A DNA stretch of 64,000 nucleotides from a bacterium (lineage in GTDB: Bacteria > SZUA-79 > Acidulodesulfobacterales > Acidulodesulfobacteraceae). The stretch lies in NCBI GenBank assembly GCA_027318865.1, contig DAHVOJ010000001.1:44640-108639 (forward strand). The letters run 5' to 3'. The translations under genes and the position numbers were made by a program. Below the pieces are notes generated by a model. That model made no database searches. It was not told the DNA's origin and saw nothing but the letters and a program-made list of their open reading frames with translations. This document shows positions 52,388 to 61,820 of the stretch, piece by piece (position 1 is the stretch's first letter; each line of letters begins with the position of its first letter).

Positions 52388-53071
52388 ATGGAACTCTCTC
52401 CAATAGAAATAAGATCGCAAAAATTTTCAAAAAAAATTAAGGGATACGACGTAACGGAAGTCGATAATTTTCTTGAAATTATTGCAAAGGATTTGGAAAA
52501 ACTTTACGGAGAATATTATAGCCTCAAAGAAGAACTGGTTAAAAAAAATCAAGAAATTACCGATTACAAAGAAAAAGACAAATCTATAAGCGAAGCTATT
52601 CTTATGGTGCAATCGGTTTCTAACGACATAAAAAAAGCGGCTATTATGGAATCGGAAGCTATAAAAAAAGGCGCGGTTGCCGAAGCTGAAAATATAATAA
52701 AAGACGCAAATAAAAAATATCTGGAAATAACCAAAAATGTGGAAGACCTGTTAAATAAAAGAATCGTCATAATAAATGCGTTAAAAAACCTTCTCCAAAC
52801 AAACACAGACCTGATTAACAGGGAATCCGAAAAAAAATTGGAAATTTCTTTCCCGCCGGAACGGGTTAAAATTGATATCGCAGGTTCTATGCCGGATAAT
52901 AAAACGAACACGGAGCCTGAAACAAAAAAAACAGATGAAAATTACGATTTAGCCGATTTCTTAAAAAACGAGAAAACAACTTCGGACAATGCCGCGGATA
53001 ACAAAAAAGAAAAAACCGATGAAAAGACCATGGAGGAAATGCTCGGCGGTATAAATAAATTTTCTTTTTAA
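52388..53071 (+). CDS. divIVA: DivIVA domain protein
   Basis: Cytoplasmic coiled-coil protein that marks curved membrane at poles or septa. The N-terminal domain has SPIEIRSQKFSKKIKGYDVTEVDNFLE-type sequence at about residues 4-30 (core: GYDVTEVDNFLE), followed by a long coiled coil at about 30-140. The C-terminus from 150 is polar, with poly-charged low complexity. 227 residues. GAGGA precedes the start. Confidence 0.85.
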   Translation: MELSPIEIRSQKFSKKIKGYDVTEVDNFLEIIAKDLEKLYGEYYSLKEELVKKNQEITDYKEKDKSISEAILMVQSVSNDIKKAAIMESEAIKKGAVAEAENIIKDANKKYLEITKNVEDLLNKRIVIINALKNLLQTNTDLINRESEKKLEISFPPERVKIDIAGSMPDNKTNTEPETKKTDENYDLADFLKNEKTTSDNAADNKKEKTDEKTMEEMLGGINKFSF

Positions 53072-53232
53072 TCTATATCCTATATCCATAAACACAGGGA
53101 AAAAAATTTGGCTATTTATATATATTATGTGATATACTTAAATATATAAATGGGTATTATTGCCTCGCTCTACGGCGCAATATATACATTATGGTTATTA
53201 ATATCCGTTAAGTTATCGGGGAATAAAAAATT

Positions 53233-54660
53233 ATGAAAATATTACTTGTTCAGCCAAATAATACCGGCGTAATAGGTTTAAATAACGTCTCTTTAATAGA
53301 ACCTACCGGTTTAGAAGCCGTAGGGGGCAGCCTACTCAGAGACGAACATATTGTAAACATTGTTGATTTAAGAGCTATAGACTCCGATTCGGATAAATAC
53401 CTCGAAGATAAAATAAAAAGTTTTAAACCCGACGCCGTAGGTTTTTCCTGCTCGTTTACTCCCGACGTTTATAGAACGATAGAACTTGCAAAAAGAGTAA
53501 AAAATGAATTCGGCGTCCGTCATGTTTTTGTGGGCGGACATCACGTTTCAGTGTATCCTTACGACTTCAACGCTAAAGAAATAGATGCGGTAGTGGTGGG
53601 AGAAGGGGAATACACCGTCAGGGAACTTGCCGCCGCGTTTTCTTCGAATACGCCGTTGTCTAAAGTTAAAGGTATTATATACAACGAAAACGGCAATCAG
53701 ATAAAAACTCAGACAAGGGAATTGCTTAAAAACATAAACGACCTGCCTTTTTTTGCAAGACATCTTACCGAAGAATTTAGAAAAAAATATTACCTGGGCA
53801 TCAGGACATCGTTAGCATGCCTTGAAACCGCAAGAGGTTGTCCGTTTAAATGCGACTTTTGCAGCGTATGGAATTTTTACGGAGGTTCTTACAGATCGAA
53901 ATCGCCTGAAAGAGTAGTAGCGGAATTAAAAGAAATCAAAGAAGACTACATACTCGTTACCGACGATAATTTCTTCAGCGACGTTAAAAGGGCAAAAAAA
54001 ATAGCCGAACTTTTAAAAAAAGAAAAAATATATAAACTTTACACGATACAGGCAAGGAGCGATACCATAGTCAAACATCCCGAACTTATTTCCCAGTGGA
54101 AAGAACTGGGACTGTCAAATATTTTTATCGGATTCGAAAGCGTGGACGACGATAAACTTATCAGTATCAATAAAAGCAACTCTTCGTTAAACAACGAAAA
54201 AGCATACTATATAGCAAAGAAATGCAACGTTGCCGTAACGGCATCTTTTATAGTTTCGCCTGATTTTACAAAATTAGATTTTAAAAAATTGATAAACTTT
54301 GTTAAAAGACTTAAAATAAGCGTCCCCGTATTTTCCGTATTGACGCCTCTTCCCGGAACAAAACTTTATAACGAACTCAAAGATAAATTAACCGTTAAAA
54401 ATTATTCATACTACGATTTGTTTCATCCCGTTTTGGAAACTTTTTTATCCAAAAACGATTTTTTTAAAGAGTTTTCCAACCTGTATAAAACATCTTATAA
54501 AAGCCTTAATCTTAGAGCAAATGATATGTTCTTCGTACTTAGATATATGCTGTCGGGAAAAATGCCGTTTAACCACATATTTAAACTTAAAAAATCGATG
54601 AAGAATATTTCGACTCCTCAAACATATATAAACTCTTTACTTATAGAAAACAAAAATTAA
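53233..54660 (+). CDS. B12-binding radical SAM protein
   Basis: A cobalamin-binding domain at residues 1-135 (LVQPNNTGVIGLNN start, FVGGHHVSVYP and VVGEGEYTVRELAAAF) is followed by a radical SAM core with the cluster ligands C203, C207 and C210 (GCPFKCDFC). The C-terminal 60 residues are unassigned. The family includes methyltransferases and cyclases such as BchE and hopanoid HpnJ-like enzymes, so the substrate cannot be told. It stands alone, with a GGGG-type site before its start. The 160-base gap before it holds no gene. Confidence 0.85.
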   Translation: MKILLVQPNNTGVIGLNNVSLIEPTGLEAVGGSLLRDEHIVNIVDLRAIDSDSDKYLEDKIKSFKPDAVGFSCSFTPDVYRTIELAKRVKNEFGVRHVFVGGHHVSVYPYDFNAKEIDAVVVGEGEYTVRELAAAFSSNTPLSKVKGIIYNENGNQIKTQTRELLKNINDLPFFARHLTEEFRKKYYLGIRTSLACLETARGCPFKCDFCSVWNFYGGSYRSKSPERVVAELKEIKEDYILVTDDNFFSDVKRAKKIAELLKKEKIYKLYTIQARSDTIVKHPELISQWKELGLSNIFIGFESVDDDKLISINKSNSSLNNEKAYYIAKKCNVAVTASFIVSPDFTKLDFKKLINFVKRLKISVPVFSVLTPLPGTKLYNELKDKLTVKNYSYYDLFHPVLETFLSKNDFFKEFSNLYKTSYKSLNLRANDMFFVLRYMLSGKMPFNHIFKLKKSMKNISTPQTYINSLLIENKN

Positions 54661-54663
54661 TTA

Positions 54664-54692
54664 TTGCAAATTTATTTTTCAAATATTATAAT
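54664..54692 (+). promoter_or_regulatory. Strong promoter for the rpsF operon
   Basis: -35 TTGCAA (54664-54669), 17 base spacer, -10 TATAAT (54687-54692). The mRNA would have a leader of about 40 bases with a consensus AAGGAGG (54721-54727) 9 bases before the TTG start. Fits a highly expressed ribosomal operon. Confidence 0.7.
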
Positions 54693-54736
54693 ATTAGTTT
54701 TAAATAATAAAAGTACTTTTAAGGAGGATGTTATAA

Positions 54737-55111
54737 TTGGCTAAGAAAAATTTTTTTAACGGGATTGTTCACGGGTTTCCAAAAAAATACGAGACGTTAA
54801 TTATTCTCAATCCCGACATAGATGAATCCAGATTAAATCAATTTCTGGATAAAATAAAAGACGTCATGTCTAAAAACGAAGCCGACTTTATAAACTTCGA
54901 AGATTGGGGCGCAAGGAAACTTTCTTACGATATTAAAAAACTCAACAGGGGCAAATTTATACTTATTCATTTTTCCGCTAAAGGTTCTTTTATAAAAGAA
55001 CTTGAGAGAAATTTGAGAATTTCCGACGATTGCATTAGATTTCAGACCGTGGTGCTTACAAAAGATATAGAAACAAAAAAAGAAACCAAGGAGGAAGCAG
55101 TTAATGAATAA
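54737..55111 (+). CDS. rpsF: 30S ribosomal protein S6
   Basis: Part of the small subunit platform, next to S18. [19 protein letters not shown] near 18-36, [23 protein letters not shown] near 54-76 (core: [12 protein letters not shown]). It starts with TTG at 54737 behind AAGGAGG. An N-terminal extension of about 15 residues precedes the core, rare in S6. The stop overlaps rpsR by 8 bases. Confidence 0.97.
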   Translation: MAKKNFFNGIVHGFPKKYETLIILNPDIDESRLNQFLDKIKDVMSKNEADFINFEDWGARKLSYDIKKLNRGKFILIHFSAKGSFIKELERNLRISDDCIRFQTVVLTKDIETKKETKEEAVNE

Positions 55112-55373
55112 TTACCAGAATAGAAAAAATGCCGGAACAGGTTTTGTCCGCAGGGCATACACAAGAAAAAAAGTTTGCAGATTTTGTGCGGACAAAAACT
55201 TAAAAATTGATTATAAAGATTCCAGGCTTATGAGAAATTTCGTGTCGGAAAGAGGTAAAATTATGCCGAGAAGGATTACCGGAAACTGCGCCTATCATCA
55301 AAGAAGGGTTTCAAAAGCGATTAAAATCTCAAGGACTGTTTCTATAATGCCATACACTTCCGTTAATATTTAA
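55104..55373 (+). CDS. rpsR: 30S ribosomal protein S18
   Basis: Binds S6 in the platform. [21 protein letters not shown] near 23-43 (core: [13 protein letters not shown]) and [19 protein letters not shown] near 63-81 are diagnostic; it retains a Cys pair at the N-terminal CRFC. 89 residues. The start overlaps rpsF and the stop shares an A with the next gene's start. Confidence 0.97.
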   Translation: MNNYQNRKNAGTGFVRRAYTRKKVCRFCADKNLKIDYKDSRLMRNFVSERGKIMPRRITGNCAYHQRRVSKAIKISRTVSIMPYTSVNI

Positions 55374-56377
55374 TGTTCAAATCAAAAACGATAATATTAA
55401 GTTTAATGCTTTCGTTTTTATTGTTTTTATTTGCGGTAAATTCAATATTCGAAGGCGCGTATTCATTTATCAATCCTTTTTTTTACATATATTACGGCAT
55501 TACCGTAATGCTTTTATTTTCGTTGATCGGACCTGTTTCGTCGGTTTCTATTTTTTTATCTTTTGCCGCAGGGATTGCTTTTTCGATTTACTATGGGGGG
55601 GGTAACTTTGACGGCTACTTCAATCACCCGGTTTTGGGACGTTTTTTTATATCGTTAATCGTAATCCAATTTTTAGTATTTATAGGCATTCCTTACGCAT
55701 TTTCCTTTTTGATTTCTAAAGGTTCTGGAATAGCAAGTTCGATATACTTTCCAGTTGCAATCGTGTTTATTTTATTTTTTTCTTTATCGGCGGTTTATAT
55801 TTATACCCACGGTATAGATATAATTTCGCTTATTAATCATTTTTCCGTCGTGATAACAAAAAAAATTGCGGTTACTTACGCTCAAATGGGTATGAAATAT
55901 TTTGCGACCGTAAAAATGCGGGATTTAATTTCCGAAATGTTAAAAGTTATATTTTTGCTTTTACCGGCGTTCTTAATTATTTTTTCGTGGATAAGCATCT
56001 GGCTCAGTTTTATCTTTTTGAAAAAAATATCGAAAAAGACGAATTTATTTTTTTACGGCATAAAAGAAAATTTATTGCTCTGGAGATCTTCGGATTATTT
56101 TTTATTGCTGCCTATAACAGGAATAATAATTTCTATTTTTTCTGTTGGAATATTCAAATACATAGGATATAATATAATTTTATTATCTTCTTCCGTTTAT
56201 TTAATTCAGGGGTTAACGATACTTTCTTTCTTCTTGAATAAATTTAACATAAATATCTTTTTAAGAATACTTGGATATGCTATAATTTTTATTTTTAGCA
56301 ATCCTATAATTATATTTATTATATTGACCGGAATTTTTGATATGTGGTTTAATTTTAGAAAAATTGAAACTAAATAA
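55373..56377 (+). CDS. DUF2232/YybS family membrane protein
   Basis: A 334-residue protein with eight or more hydrophobic segments. It is the unassigned gene between rpsR and rplI, a position conserved in Deltaproteobacteria and where Firmicutes have YybS, so the family is known but the function is not. A run of eight G lies at 55595-55602 within codons (YYGGGN). The ATG overlaps the rpsR stop (TAATG). Confidence 0.82.
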   Translation: MFKSKTIILSLMLSFLLFLFAVNSIFEGAYSFINPFFYIYYGITVMLLFSLIGPVSSVSIFLSFAAGIAFSIYYGGGNFDGYFNHPVLGRFFISLIVIQFLVFIGIPYAFSFLISKGSGIASSIYFPVAIVFILFFSLSAVYIYTHGIDIISLINHFSVVITKKIAVTYAQMGMKYFATVKMRDLISEMLKVIFLLLPAFLIIFSWISIWLSFIFLKKISKKTNLFFYGIKENLLLWRSSDYFLLLPITGIIISIFSVGIFKYIGYNIILLSSSVYLIQGLTILSFFLNKFNINIFLRILGYAIIFIFSNPIIIFIILTGIFDMWFNFRKIETK

Positions 56378-56398
56378 AAAGGGGGGTTAACGTTTAAT

Positions 56399-56845
56399 AT
56401 GAAAGTTATACTTAAAGAAGACGTCCACAATTTAGGATTTATGGGTGAAACGGTCAATGTTGCCGACGGTTACGCTAGAAATTTTTTAATGCCTAAAAAT
56501 CTTGCGATTCCCGCAACAAATTCCAACATTAAAACAGTGGAACACGAGAAAAAAATTATCGAAAAAAAGAAAACTAAAATAGCGGCTCAATTTACCGAAA
56601 TTAAAAACAATCTCGAAAAAATCGAGATTATCGTTCCCGCTAAAGTCGGAGAAAACGAAAAAATTTTCGGCAGTATTACTTCAATGGATATAGAGAATAA
56701 ACTAAAAGAAGCCGGATTTAATATAGACAGAAAAATAATTAATCTCGAAAGTCCTATAAGAGAACTGGGCGTCCAAACCGTGAAAATCAAATTATCTAAG
56801 GATATAACGGCTGATATTAAAGTTAACGTGGTGCCTGAAGTTTAA
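56399..56845 (+). CDS. rplI: 50S ribosomal protein L9
   Basis: Binds 23S rRNA. It starts MKVILKEDVHNLGFMGETVNVADGYARNFLMPKNLA (signature core: VADGYARNFLMPKNLA). A long helix joins the N and C domains, with IPATNSNIKTVEHEKKIIEKK. 148 residues. A GGGGGG purine run precedes the ATG. dnaB follows after 45 bases. Confidence 0.97.
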   Translation: MKVILKEDVHNLGFMGETVNVADGYARNFLMPKNLAIPATNSNIKTVEHEKKIIEKKKTKIAAQFTEIKNNLEKIEIIVPAKVGENEKIFGSITSMDIENKLKEAGFNIDRKIINLESPIRELGVQTVKIKLSKDITADIKVNVVPEV

Positions 56846-56890
56846 GTTTAAAAAGCATCAAAATAATGTTCATTTAGTTTTTACTGAATT

Positions 56891-58321
56891 ATGCAGAAGT
56901 ACATAGACGGAAGAAAGGGGTCAAAACAGGGTGGGCATGGGATTTCGGGGAATAGCGGCTTTTCTAACGATAATATTTTAAATATAGTTCCGCCCAATTC
57001 TACAGATGCAGAAAAAGCTCTACTTTCCGGAATACTGATTGATAATTCTCAAGTAAATTCAGTTTTGGGAATTATCGTTCCGGAAGATTTTTACGACAGC
57101 ATAAATGCAAAAATTTATAGAGTTATAACTAAATTAAGCGAAAAAAACGAACCTATAGATATTATCACTATTTTAAACAGCTTAGAAAAAGATTCTGACA
57201 TATCTGACGATTCTTCCGATTTTAATTACGGGAACTATCTTACTTCTCTCTTTGAAATGCCTGCCGGACTTTTTAATATAGAGCAATATTCCAAAATAGT
57301 AAAAGAAAAATCTACCCTAAGAAATCTTATCGACGCTTCTAATAAAATTAGAAAGAAATGTTACGAGCAGAATGAAGACATCGAGAACATAATAGATTTT
57401 ACCGAAAAAACTATTTTTGACGCTACCGAAAGAGATGCTCCCAAAAATTATGCCGAAGTTTACCCATTAATATTCGATTATTTTAAAAAACTTACTTCCA
57501 AAAGGAACGATAATGACATAATTACCGGCGTTCACAGCGGATTAAATTATTTAGACGAATATACAAACGGGTTTCAGCCGTCCGATCTGATAATTATCGC
57601 CGGAAGACCATCGATGGGCAAAACCGCTCTTTCTCTATGTATTGCAAAAAATATTGCGGTAAAAAAAATACCGGTGGCGTTTTTCTCTTTGGAAATGTCT
57701 AAAGAACAGCTCGCTACGCGTCTTCTGGCTATGACTGCAAAAATTGATTCTTCTTTTCTGCGCAGAGGAAAAATCCATAATCCGGATATTGAAAATATAC
57801 ATAAAGCTCTTGAAATCCTCGAAGATATACCTATATTCATCGACGACAGCGCCGGCATAACGGTAACGGAACTGAGAGCCAAAACCCGCAGATTAAAAAG
57901 GGAAAAAAATATCGGGATAGTTATAATCGATTATTTACAGCTAATGAGAGCCTCCCATAACATAGAATCGAGAGAACAGGCAATAGCGGAAATCTCCCGT
58001 TCGTTAAAAGGTCTTGCAAAAGAACTTAACATCCCGATAATAGCCCTTTCCCAGCTAAACAGAATGGTGGAATCGAGACAGGATAGAAAACCCCAGCTTG
58101 CGGATTTAAGAGAGTCCGGAGCGATAGAACAGGATGCAGATTTAATTATGTTCGTTTACAGGGAGGAGGTTTATAAAAAAGATACCGAAAATAAAGGCAT
58201 TGCAGAATTAATAATAGGCAAACAGAGAAACGGCCCTACGGGAATAGTCAAACTTTCCTACATAGCCAAATATACATCTTTCGAAAATCTTGCATACGAA
58301 GACGGTGAAGCTTATATTTAA
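56891..58321 (+). CDS. dnaB: Replicative DNA helicase DnaB
   Basis: Hexameric helicase that unwinds DNA at the fork. The N-terminal domain has NSTDAEKALLSGILIDNSQV near 36-55. Walker A is GRPSMGKTALSL near 235-246, with FFSLEMSKEQLATRLLAMTA near 265 and IDYLQLMRA, DLRESGAIEQDADLIMFVYREE (core) near 415. The first 32 residues are an extra Gly/Ser-rich leader without homology that I can name. 476 residues. Last gene of the S6-S18-L9-DnaB run. Confidence 0.97.
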   Translation: MQKYIDGRKGSKQGGHGISGNSGFSNDNILNIVPPNSTDAEKALLSGILIDNSQVNSVLGIIVPEDFYDSINAKIYRVITKLSEKNEPIDIITILNSLEKDSDISDDSSDFNYGNYLTSLFEMPAGLFNIEQYSKIVKEKSTLRNLIDASNKIRKKCYEQNEDIENIIDFTEKTIFDATERDAPKNYAEVYPLIFDYFKKLTSKRNDNDIITGVHSGLNYLDEYTNGFQPSDLIIIAGRPSMGKTALSLCIAKNIAVKKIPVAFFSLEMSKEQLATRLLAMTAKIDSSFLRRGKIHNPDIENIHKALEILEDIPIFIDDSAGITVTELRAKTRRLKREKNIGIVIIDYLQLMRASHNIESREQAIAEISRSLKGLAKELNIPIIALSQLNRMVESRQDRKPQLADLRESGAIEQDADLIMFVYREEVYKKDTENKGIAELIIGKQRNGPTGIVKLSYIAKYTSFENLAYEDGEAYI

Positions 58322-58337
58322 AAGGCTTAATGTAAAA

Positions 58338-59300
58338 TTATCCGTAAACGGATGAAGCTAAAGAGGCGGCGCCGATAATTCCTGCATCTTCTCCTAATGC
58401 AGATTTTAATATTCTAAGGTTCGACGTAGATGCTTTAAGAGCTCTCTTAAAAGTTTCGACTTTAACTATATCAAGCAAATCGGGAATGCCGTCCAAAACT
58501 CCGCCGCCAAGTATTACCGCGCAAGGATTTAATAAATTTACCGCGCTGATTACGCCGTCAGACAGATAAAATCCTGTTTCGCTTATCAATTCAACCGCTT
58601 TTTTATCGCCCGTCTTATATGCTTTTGCTACAGTTTCTGCAGTTATGGAGTCAATGCCGCCGCTAATATTTATAATATTTTCAAAATCTTTATTATCGGC
58701 AACAGCCTTTTCTCTGGCAATATTGGCAATTCCACGTCCTCCGGCATAAGCTTCCAAGCAACCGTAATTGCCGCATGTACATTTTCTTCCTCCCGATACG
58801 ACGGTTATATGACCTATTTCTCCCGACGTATTAAAACAACCCTTATATAATCTGCCGTTTATTATTATTCCCGAACCTATGCCCGTTCCGACAAAAATAC
58901 ATATAAGATTATCTAAGCCCTTCCCGGCGCCAAACATCCATTCGCCGTAAGTAATAGCGGTTAGATCGTTTGTTACCAAAATATCCATACCGGTTTCTTT
59001 TTCAAGTATTTTTTTAAGAGAAACGTTATGCCAGTTCAGGTTTGGAGAAAAAATTACGTTTCCCGATTCGCCGTCTATTTGTCCGGCTATACCCACGCCC
59101 AGCGATTTAATATTATATTTTTTGTTATCTTCTAAAAAATTTTTAATATTGTTTATTATAGAATATACCTGTTTTTCGACGCCGGCGCAGGCGGAAGCAA
59201 CCGGCATTAATATGCGGCTATTTAACTTTCCTTCTCTGCTTAAAATTCCGCATCTTAAATTGGTTCCGCCTATATCGACCCCGGCCGTATTTTTTTGCAT
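58338..59300 (-). CDS. ROK family sugar kinase (glucokinase-like)
   Basis: Phosphorylates a hexose. GVDIGGTNLRCGIL at about residues 8-21, LVTNDLTAITYGEWMFGAGKG near 112-132, FVGTGIGSGIIINGRLYKG near 140-158 and the zinc-bearing GHITVV...CTCGNYGCLE (GH then CxCGxxGCxE) near 165-187 are present, so glucose or a related sugar is likely. 320 residues. Its promoter region also borders the GGDEF relic. Confidence 0.92.
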   Translation of the reverse strand: MQKNTAGVDIGGTNLRCGILSREGKLNSRILMPVASACAGVEKQVYSIINNIKNFLEDNKKYNIKSLGVGIAGQIDGESGNVIFSPNLNWHNVSLKKILEKETGMDILVTNDLTAITYGEWMFGAGKGLDNLICIFVGTGIGSGIIINGRLYKGCFNTSGEIGHITVVSGGRKCTCGNYGCLEAYAGGRGIANIAREKAVADNKDFENIINISGGIDSITAETVAKAYKTGDKKAVELISETGFYLSDGVISAVNLLNPCAVILGGGVLDGIPDLLDIVKVETFKRALKASTSNLRILKSALGEDAGIIGAASLASSVYG

Positions 59301-59359
59301 ACTATTTTATTTCCCGTCGTTTCCCGTTATTTCGACCTTCTTCCCGTTATACTCCCCTA

Positions 59360-59469
59360 TTATCCTGTTTCTTCTATCTTGTTTCTTCCGCTGTTTTTAG
59401 CCTCGTAAAGAAAGCTGTCGGCTATTTTAAGATGTCGTCGATGGTATTTATATTTTCTTCAAAATTATT
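59360..59469 (-). pseudogene. Relic of a GGDEF (diguanylate cyclase) C-terminus
   Basis: On the minus strand, between the DUF815 stop and the ROK start, the sequence reads in two frames FEENINTIDDIL and KIADSFLYEAKNSGRNKIEETG, then two stop codons. KIADSFLYEAKNSGRN is the well-known C-terminal end of GGDEF domains (IADxALYxAKxxGRN). The frames join if one A is added to a run of A near 59430, so the segment is a decayed end of a diguanylate cyclase, about 35 codons long. It lacks any start and any GGDEF motif. Whether the loss is recent cannot be told. Confidence 0.75.
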
Positions 59470-60438
59470 TCAATCTTTAATTAAATTGACGACAAACTGC
59501 TTTGCCGTCCTTCCCGACCCAGAACCCTTAATTGAAGCAAAATTAAGCGCATTCTTCCTGACTTCGTCCATATCTAGAGAAGATATTTTTATTCCGTATT
59601 TCTTTATGTATAATTCAACTATTTTTAAATATGTTTCCTGATTAAAACTGTAAAATCCATAAGACAGACCGAACCTGTCGCTTAAAGAAAGTCCCTCCTC
59701 CGCTTCTTCTTCCGGATGGATAAATTCAGTGGAATTTAAATTTTCTTTTTTAAATTTTTCGGCAGTCAAATGACGTTTATTAGAAGTCGCATAAATAATA
59801 ATATTTTCCGGAAGCTCGTCAAGACCTCCGTCAAGTATAGATTTAAGTTTTTTATAAAGCATAGAATCGGCATCGTATGCAATATCGTCAAAAATAAGGA
59901 CAAACCTAAAAGGCTTTGATTTGATAATAGCAATTAATTCATATATAAGTTCAGCCGTATTTTCTACTGCTTCAATGAATTTAATTTTGTTAATGTACGG
60001 CGGCTCACCGAACGACTTTGCGACGGCTCTTATAAGCGAAGATTTGCCCGTTCCCCTGTCCCCCCATAAAAGAACGTTATTAGCGGGTTTCCCTGAAGCA
60101 AATTTCATAGTATTTTGAAAAACTTCTTTTATAATATTGTCTATTCCGATAAAATCGGAAAGCGACAACGAATGCCCAACAGCGTTAAGTTCGTTTGACC
60201 CTTCTACTCCCGACCCCGCATTATGAACTTCGGATATAGGCTTAAGTATATAATTACCGTTAATCTTAAAAAACTTAAACGAACCAAATTTATCCAAAAC
60301 GGCATCGTCGTATTTTATAATACTGCGTTCTATATTTTTTATATCATCGGTTTTATCTTGATCCGTATTTTTTAATTTATAATAAATTTCCGAAATTACG
60401 GCGTTTATGTTTCGTACTTCTTTAAGCAGTTCATCCAT
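59470..60438 (-). CDS. DUF815 AAA-type ATP-binding protein
   Basis: A 322-residue ATPase of a widespread but uncharacterised family. Walker A GDRGTGKS at residues 126-133 (LLWGDRGTGKSSLIRAV), Walker B RFVLIFDDIAYD near 178-189, a sensor region IIIYATSNKRHLTAEKF near 216-232, and ERFGLSY-like DRFGLSYGFYSFNQETYLKIV near 258 (core SLSDRFGLSYGF). Its function is unknown. The stop is followed directly by the GGDEF relic. thiC is 9 bases upstream. Confidence 0.88.
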   Translation of the reverse strand: MDELLKEVRNINAVISEIYYKLKNTDQDKTDDIKNIERSIIKYDDAVLDKFGSFKFFKINGNYILKPISEVHNAGSGVEGSNELNAVGHSLSLSDFIGIDNIIKEVFQNTMKFASGKPANNVLLWGDRGTGKSSLIRAVAKSFGEPPYINKIKFIEAVENTAELIYELIAIIKSKPFRFVLIFDDIAYDADSMLYKKLKSILDGGLDELPENIIIYATSNKRHLTAEKFKKENLNSTEFIHPEEEAEEGLSLSDRFGLSYGFYSFNQETYLKIVELYIKKYGIKISSLDMDEVRKNALNFASIKGSGSGRTAKQFVVNLIKD

Positions 60439-60447
60439 CTATTAATT

Positions 60448-61755
60448 TTATTTGATAAATGATGCGTTTAATTTAATAGAGCAATATGAAGAACACATGG
60501 AACATACTTTATCGTCTTTAAGAGGAAGCGATGCTCTCATTTCTTTAGCTTTATCGGGATCTAACGCGCATTCGTACTGTTTCTCCCAGTTCATAGCCCG
60601 CCTGTTTTTACTTATTTCCAAATCCAAGTCTATCGCCCCTTTTATCCCTTTTGCTATATCTCCGGCATGAGCGGCAATCTTTGCGGCTATAACTCCTTCT
60701 TTCACGTCCGATACGGATGGAAGCCTCAAATGTTCTGCAGGAGTAACGTAACAGAGAAAGTCTGCTCCGGCTCCTGCGGCTATTGCCCCGCCTATAGCGC
60801 TCGTAATATGGTCGTAACCCGGAGCAATATCGGTAACTAAAGGACCAAGCACGTAAAAAGGGGCTCCGTTGCATAAACTTTTTTCTAATTTTATATTTTC
60901 TTCCACTTGGTTTAAAGGAATATGCCCCGGACCTTCTATCATTACCTGCACTCCTTCTTCAAGCGCTTTTTTCTGCAATTCGCCCAGCGTGATAAGTTCG
61001 GTTATCTGAGCTCTGTCGGTAGCATCTTTTAGGCAGCCGGGTCTTAATCCGTCGCCGAGACTTAAAACTACGTCGTTTTTCTTTGCAATTTTAAGCAGTC
61101 TATCGTAATTTTCATACAAAGGGTTTTCTTTATTGTTTCTTATCATCCACGCCGCAATCAATGAACCGCCCCTTGACACTATGCCCATAATTCTGGTCTG
61201 GGCATTCATAGTCCGTATCGCTTTTAAAGTCAAGCCGCAGTGGACGGTAATAAAGTCCACGCCTTCTTCGCACTGCCTTTCTATAACTTCAAATAAATAT
61301 TCGGGATCGAATTTATCTATAAAATCTGGAGAATTAGGATTAACGATACCGTTTAAGGCGGCAGGCTGAAATGCTTCGTAAAGCGGAACGGTGCCTATGG
61401 GAACGGTTGAATTTTCGAGTATATACGCTCTGAATTCCCTGATATTTCCGCCTGTAGATAAATCCATAACGGCATCGGAGCCGCTTTTTATTGCGGTAAA
61501 CAGTTTTTCCAACTCTTCTTCAATATTGTGATTATCGCCTGAAGAACCTATATTTGCATTGACTTTAGTCTTCAGATCTTTTCCTACGGCAAGAGGTTTT
61601 ACATCCCTCAATCTATTTTTGGTTATTACCGTAAAACCGTTCATTACGTCTTCGCGCATCTTTTCGGGAGAAACGCCATCGGCGGAAGCGCACGATTTCA
61701 TTTCGTCCGTAATTATATTTTGTCTTGCGGCTAATATTTGATTAATATATTCCAT
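60448..61755 (-). CDS. thiC: Phosphomethylpyrimidine synthase
   Basis: Radical SAM enzyme that rearranges AIR to HMP-P for thiamine. GVDFITVHCGLT near 162, RGGSLIAAWM near 193-202, EGPGHIPLNQVE near 273-284 and SAIGGAIAAGAGADFLCYVTPAEH near 315-338 (core IAAGAGADFLCYVTPAEH) are conserved. The C-terminal cluster motif is CSMCSSYC (CX2CX3C), not the CX2CX4C of E. coli, matching the short anaerobic-type enzyme of 430-435 residues. It is transcribed after thiE; I see no TPP riboswitch before either. Confidence 0.95.
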   Translation of the reverse strand: MEYINQILAARQNIITDEMKSCASADGVSPEKMREDVMNGFTVITKNRLRDVKPLAVGKDLKTKVNANIGSSGDNHNIEEELEKLFTAIKSGSDAVMDLSTGGNIREFRAYILENSTVPIGTVPLYEAFQPAALNGIVNPNSPDFIDKFDPEYLFEVIERQCEEGVDFITVHCGLTLKAIRTMNAQTRIMGIVSRGGSLIAAWMIRNNKENPLYENYDRLLKIAKKNDVVLSLGDGLRPGCLKDATDRAQITELITLGELQKKALEEGVQVMIEGPGHIPLNQVEENIKLEKSLCNGAPFYVLGPLVTDIAPGYDHITSAIGGAIAAGAGADFLCYVTPAEHLRLPSVSDVKEGVIAAKIAAHAGDIAKGIKGAIDLDLEISKNRRAMNWEKQYECALDPDKAKEMRASLPLKDDKVCSMCSSYCSIKLNASFIK

Positions 61756-61820
61756 AGCTTAACCTCCGTGCTTTATTATAAATGTCTATAAAACTTGGTC
61801 ATTATCCTATCTATTATATA

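Noticed and set aside
59432..59641. Plus-strand frame of 69 codons opposite the DUF815 gene
   Set aside because: It is antisense to conserved DUF815 sequence and to the GGDEF relic.
60448..61755. ThiC cluster motif thought to be damaged (CX2CX3C)
   Set aside because: The same spacing is typical of the short anaerobic-type ThiC, so it is a variant and not a defect.
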